Shown here piece by piece: positions 60,265 through 64,000 of a stretch of DNA of 64,000 bases. The stretch spans positions 434,001-498,000 of the forward strand of contig CAXXOK010000010.1 in assembly GCA_963664595.2 (NCBI GenBank). The letters run 5' to 3'. The notes beneath the pieces were generated by a model. The model was given only the letters and a program-made list of their open reading frames with translations, was not told the origin of the DNA and made no database searches. The first letter of the stretch is position 1; the number at the start of each line of letters is the position of its first letter. The position numbers and the translations under genes were made by a program. Source of the stretch: CAXXOK01 sp963664595. Lineage in GTDB: Bacteria; Bacillota; Clostridia; Christensenellales; Aristaeellaceae.

Positions 60265-62514
60265 ATGAAACAGAAATGGCTTGTCTTAGCGTTTCTCATC
60301 CTAGGGATGCTAACATTCTATACCCTTTCCTCAGCAGCAACAACCGATCCGATTGTCTGCACGATGGAGGTTTCGCCTTCTGCGCTGTCGGAGCCTGGGG
60401 ATGTCACCGTTACCATTACCGTATCGAATTCCGGAGATACGGATATGGAGTATCCGCTGACGCTGTTTGACCCTACCAGCAAGGTGGTTACGGACTTTGG
60501 CACAAAAGGATCGGTTACCCTGAAAGCCGGAGAGGTAAAAACGTGGACCGGTACCTGGAGTGTGAACCAACGCACTCTGGAAAACGGACAAATCGTTTTT
60601 TTTGTGAAATATACCCTTGAGGATGAGGATGGGATCACAAAGTCACAAAGCCAGCCGATCCGTGGCAAAATTGAACAAAGCAACTACGCGGCTAAGATAT
60701 CTGTTACCCGTACCATCACACCGCAAACAGCACGGGAAGGCCAGACCGTAAGCGTGATTTACGATATCGTAAACGATGGTAACGTATCGATTACCAATCT
60801 TGCGCTGCAGGAGAACAAGAATATTCTGAGCGACAAGCTGACGATAGCCGAAGAGCTGAAGGCAGGAGAAACGGCGCAGGTAAAGCTGCCTGTTGTGATG
60901 GGGAAAAAGGACCTGACCAGTGAAGCGACCATCACCTATACCATCGCAGACGGAACGCAGGAGCAAACTTATCTGGTTGATAAGCAGACGATCACCTACG
61001 GCGAACCGGCCGTGCTTGCCACGCTTACAACCGATTCAAAAGGGGTATTGCAAAACGAGACCATCAAGCTGACCCTTGTGCTGGACAACACAGGAAACGT
61101 GGATTATACCGATGTTCGGATCACGGATCCGAATCAGCTTGGCGATATTTTTACAAACCAAACGCTTCCGGCGGGGGAAAAGCTGACCCTGGAAAAGGAA
61201 ATTACCTTAACGCAGTCCGCCGACTATCAGTTTGAGGTTCGTGCGATCGACAGCACGGGAACGGAAGAAATATTCTATACCAATACAGTATCGCTGATCG
61301 CAGTGGACCCGAACAACGCCTTGAATTTGACGCTTACCCTGACCTCCAACAAAACAGAAGTCTATTCGGATCAGGAAGTGGTGCGTTTTACTGTGTCCGT
61401 TACCAACGACAGCGAGGAAGACGCGACAAATGTAACGCTGTACCAGTCTAAAACCGAGATTTATACGTTTGCGTCTATCCCAAAAGGAATGACAAAAACC
61501 TTATCGCGCGATGTCACCCTGAGCATGGCGGGCAAATTCCAGTTCAGGGCGGAGGCGACAGACGCGCTGGAGAATACGCTTTCCTTTGAAAGCAATATTT
61601 TGCAGATTGCGTTTTTAGCACCGACCCCCGCGCCGGTAACAGCGAATCCCAATATAACATCCACACCGGAACCGACCTTCGTAAAAGCGACATATCCCAG
61701 AATCAGCGATCCTGATATCGGTACGCTTCCCAAGCTTATCCGCACCTTCTTCTACCCGCTGATGATTGCCGGCTTCGTGCTGCTGATTGTTGCGCTTATT
61801 ATACTGGCAATCGCAAGCAAGAAAAGAATGGAAATCAGGAAACTGTCGGAGAACGCGCTGGATCATCTGGAACGCTCCAACCATCGGGATTATGTTGTTC
61901 CGGCTGAAATGCAGGAAAAGGCCTCCGGGCCGGATATGCAACCGCAGTCACAGGAAGACGATGAGCCTCAGAAGCCCGACGTACAGGAGGATCCGTATCT
62001 TGCGGAGGAAGAGCTGCCGCACATGAAGTATGTGCGCAACGCTTATCAGATTGCCGACAGGGATAAAGCCCGGAAAGAGGATTCGGCGGACGATTACTAC
62101 GGCAAAACCGAGGATGTGTACAGCGAGCAAACGCAAGAAGCCTGGAAACAGGAACCAAGCTATCGCCGTGCAGACGATGAAGAAAGCGCATACCGGCGTA
62201 CGGAAGAAGACGAAGCCTACCGCCGTACGGACGACGAACAAAGCCCGTATCAACAGCGTATCGACGAAGCAGGTTCCTATCAGCGTGCGGACGATGAAAG
62301 ATCATACCGGCGTACGGACGATGATAGCGCATACCGGCGTAGCACTGAAGAAAACCCGTATCAGCGGACGAATGAAGAGGATCCGTACCAACAACGTACG
62401 GACGAAGAAAGCCCGTATCGCCGCAGAAGCGAAAGAGTATCTCCCTATGCAAGGCAATCAGGTGAACCGAGTCAGGATGATATAACGGAACCGTATAACG
62501 ATCCACAGGAATAA
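60265..62514 (+). CDS. Membrane protein with extracellular Ig-like (CARDB-type) repeats and a repetitive cytoplasmic tail
   Basis: Signal peptide at residues 1-25; then about 450 residues of beta-sandwich repeats resembling CARDB/Ig-like adhesion modules (VTVTITVSNSGDTDMEYPL, VIYDIVNDGNVSITNLAL, LTLVLDNTGNVDYTDVRI, FTVSVTNDSEEDATNVTL); a short Pro/Thr stalk; one membrane helix at about 494-519; and a hydrophilic cytoplasmic tail of about 230 residues. In the tail, about residues 632-728 consist of nine imperfect copies of a 9-12 residue unit such as AYRRTDDE or PYQQRTDEE. Function unknown; I can only describe it as a surface protein with a charged, tyrosine-rich intracellular tail. Confidence 0.75.
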   Translation: MKQKWLVLAFLILGMLTFYTLSSAATTDPIVCTMEVSPSALSEPGDVTVTITVSNSGDTDMEYPLTLFDPTSKVVTDFGTKGSVTLKAGEVKTWTGTWSVNQRTLENGQIVFFVKYTLEDEDGITKSQSQPIRGKIEQSNYAAKISVTRTITPQTAREGQTVSVIYDIVNDGNVSITNLALQENKNILSDKLTIAEELKAGETAQVKLPVVMGKKDLTSEATITYTIADGTQEQTYLVDKQTITYGEPAVLATLTTDSKGVLQNETIKLTLVLDNTGNVDYTDVRITDPNQLGDIFTNQTLPAGEKLTLEKEITLTQSADYQFEVRAIDSTGTEEIFYTNTVSLIAVDPNNALNLTLTLTSNKTEVYSDQEVVRFTVSVTNDSEEDATNVTLYQSKTEIYTFASIPKGMTKTLSRDVTLSMAGKFQFRAEATDALENTLSFESNILQIAFLAPTPAPVTANPNITSTPEPTFVKATYPRISDPDIGTLPKLIRTFFYPLMIAGFVLLIVALIILAIASKKRMEIRKLSENALDHLERSNHRDYVVPAEMQEKASGPDMQPQSQEDDEPQKPDVQEDPYLAEEELPHMKYVRNAYQIADRDKARKEDSADDYYGKTEDVYSEQTQEAWKQEPSYRRADDEESAYRRTEEDEAYRRTDDEQSPYQQRIDEAGSYQRADDERSYRRTDDDSAYRRSTEENPYQRTNEEDPYQQRTDEESPYRRRSERVSPYARQSGEPSQDDITEPYNDPQE

Positions 62515-62525
62515 TCCGATACGGT

Positions 62526-62578
62526 CCGATGTTTGCATCGGCTGAACGGGAGCCGCAGTCCATAGGATAGCGGCTCCC
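62526..62578 (+). repeat. Two hairpins after the repeat-tailed protein gene
   Basis: CCGATG/CATCGG (62526-62531 with 62536-62541) and GGGAGCCGC/GCGGCTCCC (62548-62556 with 62570-62578). No T run follows either stem, so termination is uncertain. Confidence 0.5.
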
Positions 62579-62614
62579 CGCAGCCAAAGTTTGGGTAATG
62601 ATGGGGTGGTACCA

Positions 62615-63310
62615 ATGTTCAGCGGCTTCCCGGAGGAAACGGTTCGTTTCTTTTTGGGGCTTCGGTTTCACAACGATGCTACTTATTTTCACGAACATAA
62701 GGACGAATATGAGGCTTATGTAAAAGAGCCTTTTTTTCAATTTATTCAGGCAATGGCGCCCACGGTGCAAACCATTGCCGATGATTTTGAGCTGCGCCCT
62801 GCAAAATGCCTGGCACGGATACGAAGGGATACACGGTTTACCAAGGATAAAACGCCGTACCGGGATCATTTATGGCTGTTGTTCAAACGCTCCGGTGAGT
62901 CCCGGGACGCGACCGTTATGTATTGGTTTGAACTGTCCCCGGATACCGTGAATTGGGGGCTTGGCTTCTGGGGTGAAAACAAGCCGGCGATGAGCGCGCT
63001 AAGGACCATGATGGAGCAGAAACCGTCCAAAGTGCTGAGCGCTTTTCGTGAAGCAAGGATACCCGACGACGGATTTTCAGTAGACGGCGAACTATATAAG
63101 CGTTTTACAGTTCCAGATATCGTGCCGGAAGAGCTGAAACCCTATTATCCCAGGAAATCGCTGTATATCAGCCGGGATAATATCAAGGTTAGTGATGCGT
63201 ACACCGGCAAAATTGTGGATTTGTGCAGCCGGGATTTGTTGAGGTTGAAGCCTCTGTATACCTTATTCCGGGAAGCCGCAGACATTGGTATGGCATCACT
63301 GGACGGTTGA
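62615..63310 (+). CDS. DUF2461 domain-containing protein
   Basis: Cytoplasmic protein of 231 residues matching the DUF2461 (TIGR02453) pattern: FSGFPEETVRFFLGLRFHN near the start, an EYEAYVKEPFFQFIQAM helix, then ARIRRDTRFTKDKTPYRDHLW, the most conserved stretch, and GLGFWGENKPAMSALR. The function of the family is unknown. The ATG at 62615 has GGGGTGG just upstream; the TTG at 62591 has no ribosome site. It is followed after 37 bases by the phosphomutase gene, in the same direction. Confidence 0.88.
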   Translation: MFSGFPEETVRFFLGLRFHNDATYFHEHKDEYEAYVKEPFFQFIQAMAPTVQTIADDFELRPAKCLARIRRDTRFTKDKTPYRDHLWLLFKRSGESRDATVMYWFELSPDTVNWGLGFWGENKPAMSALRTMMEQKPSKVLSAFREARIPDDGFSVDGELYKRFTVPDIVPEELKPYYPRKSLYISRDNIKVSDAYTGKIVDLCSRDLLRLKPLYTLFREAADIGMASLDG

Positions 63311-63347
63311 GAAAAACGAGAAGTGTGTCATGATGAAAGGAGAACCT

Positions 63348-64000
63348 ATGGATTTTCGCAGCCTGAAAAGTGGGTCGGATGTGCGGGGGATTGCCATTGG
63401 AGATGACGCGGTGCTGACGGCTTCCGTCGTTAGGCAGTTGGGTGCCGCTTTTGTACAGTATTTGGCTAAGGCAAACCAATCCAAAGCAGAAGATATTTCC
63501 GTAGCGGTAGGCCGCGACAGCAGGGTTTCGGGCCCGTCCCTGATGGCGGCGGCGTGCGAGGGTATATCCGCCGCAGGCGCCAAGGCCTTTGATTGCGGGA
63601 TGTGCACGACACCCTCCATGTATATGGCCATTTTAACGCCGGAATTCCATCCGACGGGATCCATTATGCTCACAGCAAGCCACCATCCGTGGAAGCTGAA
63701 CGGCATGAAATTTTTTACGAAGAACGGCGGCATTGGCTACGGCGATCTGGACGATCTCCTGGGAATGGCGGAAAACATGACGGAACAGAAGCCTGCCGTA
63801 AGCGGGGGAATTGAGTCCTATCCGTATATTCCAACCTATCAAAGCCATCTGGCACAGATGATCCGCAGCGGGTTGCAAACCGATACGGACAAACCGTTGA
63901 CGGGGCTGCATGTTGCGGTGGATGCCGGAAACGGAGCGGGCGGGTTTTACGCGGGGCTGCTTCAATCGCTGGGCGCGTGCGTGGACGGCAGCCAGTTTTT
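63348..64000 (+). CDS. Phosphoglucomutase/phosphomannomutase, N-terminal part
   Basis: Alpha-D-phosphohexomutase cut by the window end after about 217 residues. It begins MDFRSLKSGSDVRGIAIGDD, contains VGRDSRVSGPSLM, the phosphoserine loop TASHHPWKLNGMKFF, and the start of domain 2, VAVDAGNGAGGFYA. The active-site loop reads TASHHP rather than the commoner TASHNP, as in a clostridial subgroup. AAAGGAG is five bases before the ATG. Substrate preference (glucose or mannose phosphate) cannot be decided. Confidence 0.93.
   Translation, partial: MDFRSLKSGSDVRGIAIGDDAVLTASVVRQLGAAFVQYLAKANQSKAEDISVAVGRDSRVSGPSLMAAACEGISAAGAKAFDCGMCTTPSMYMAILTPEFHPTGSIMLTASHHPWKLNGMKFFTKNGGIGYGDLDDLLGMAENMTEQKPAVSGGIESYPYIPTYQSHLAQMIRSGLQTDTDKPLTGLHVAVDAGNGAGGFYAGLLQSLGACVDGSQF

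Noticed and set aside
1..64000. CRISPR arrays, tRNA or rRNA genes, insertion sequences
   Set aside because: No regular repeat-spacer pattern, no T-loop/acceptor pairing and no transposase were seen in any intergenic region.

Overview
The window is a chromosomal stretch of a Gram-positive bacterium of the class Clostridia (Bacillota), moderately GC-rich and mostly housekeeping. The evidence is the gene set: Rex, SpoIIIJ/YidC with Jag, SpoIIIE/FtsK, AddB, a PrpC phosphatase with a PASTA kinase, YlbF, MltG, RsgA, a VanW-family protein and a DUF4342 protein. Purine-rich Shine-Dalgarno sequences and several TTG or GTG starts fit the same group. I cannot name a genus. No tRNA, rRNA, CRISPR array, prophage or insertion sequence was found.

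Layout. 1-3.6 kb (+): end of rpoC, dnaX, rsmA. 3.6-21.7 kb (-): a Rex-led operon (rex, VanW-family, capF-like, capG-like), then a separately promoted secreted protein; the rpmH-rnpA-yidD-yidC-jag cluster; a DUF3298 protein-ftsK-hisS-aspS operon; and pgi. 21.7-28.2 kb: a hexuronate/pectin operon (uxaB, kduI, KDPG aldolase, kdgK, kduD) facing a divergent LacI-family regulator. 28.2-30.7 kb: an 0.8 kb gene-free region and pyrG. 30.8-35.3 kb (-): mltG, ylbF-like, yfcE-like, xth, mnmE. 35.3-50.6 kb (+): addB, a D,D-carboxypeptidase, then priA-def-fmt-rsmB-rlmN-prpC-pknB-rsgA-rpe, the classical Firmicute translation/kinase cluster with overlapping genes. 50.7-54.2 kb: an acyl-CoA synthetase, a DUF4342 protein and a secreted SH3/peptidoglycan-binding protein. 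54.2-64 kb is the least ordinary part: an unrecognised coiled-coil protein with an apparent frameshift, a class A penicillin-binding protein, a probable structured RNA, a membrane protein with a tandem-repeat cytoplasmic tail behind a structured leader, a DUF2461 protein and the start of a hexose phosphomutase.

How it works together. The hexuronate operon takes tagaturonate and 5-keto-4-deoxyuronate toward 2-keto-3-deoxygluconate (KDG), then pyruvate and glyceraldehyde-3-phosphate; UxaC and UxaA are not in the window. Each of its two divergent promoters has a copy of the same motif just downstream of its -10. Rex has a near-perfect operator over its own promoter. Envelope functions recur: MltG, carboxypeptidase, PBP1, PASTA kinase, YidC, and amino-sugar synthesis.

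The observations most worth checking are a long rod-shaped RNA fold at 59771-59900 whose G-U pairs point to the + strand, the frameshifted coiled-coil gene at 54625-56939, the leader and repeat-tailed protein at 60098-62514, and the paired operators at 27036-27216. I did not find a complete new multi-gene system.
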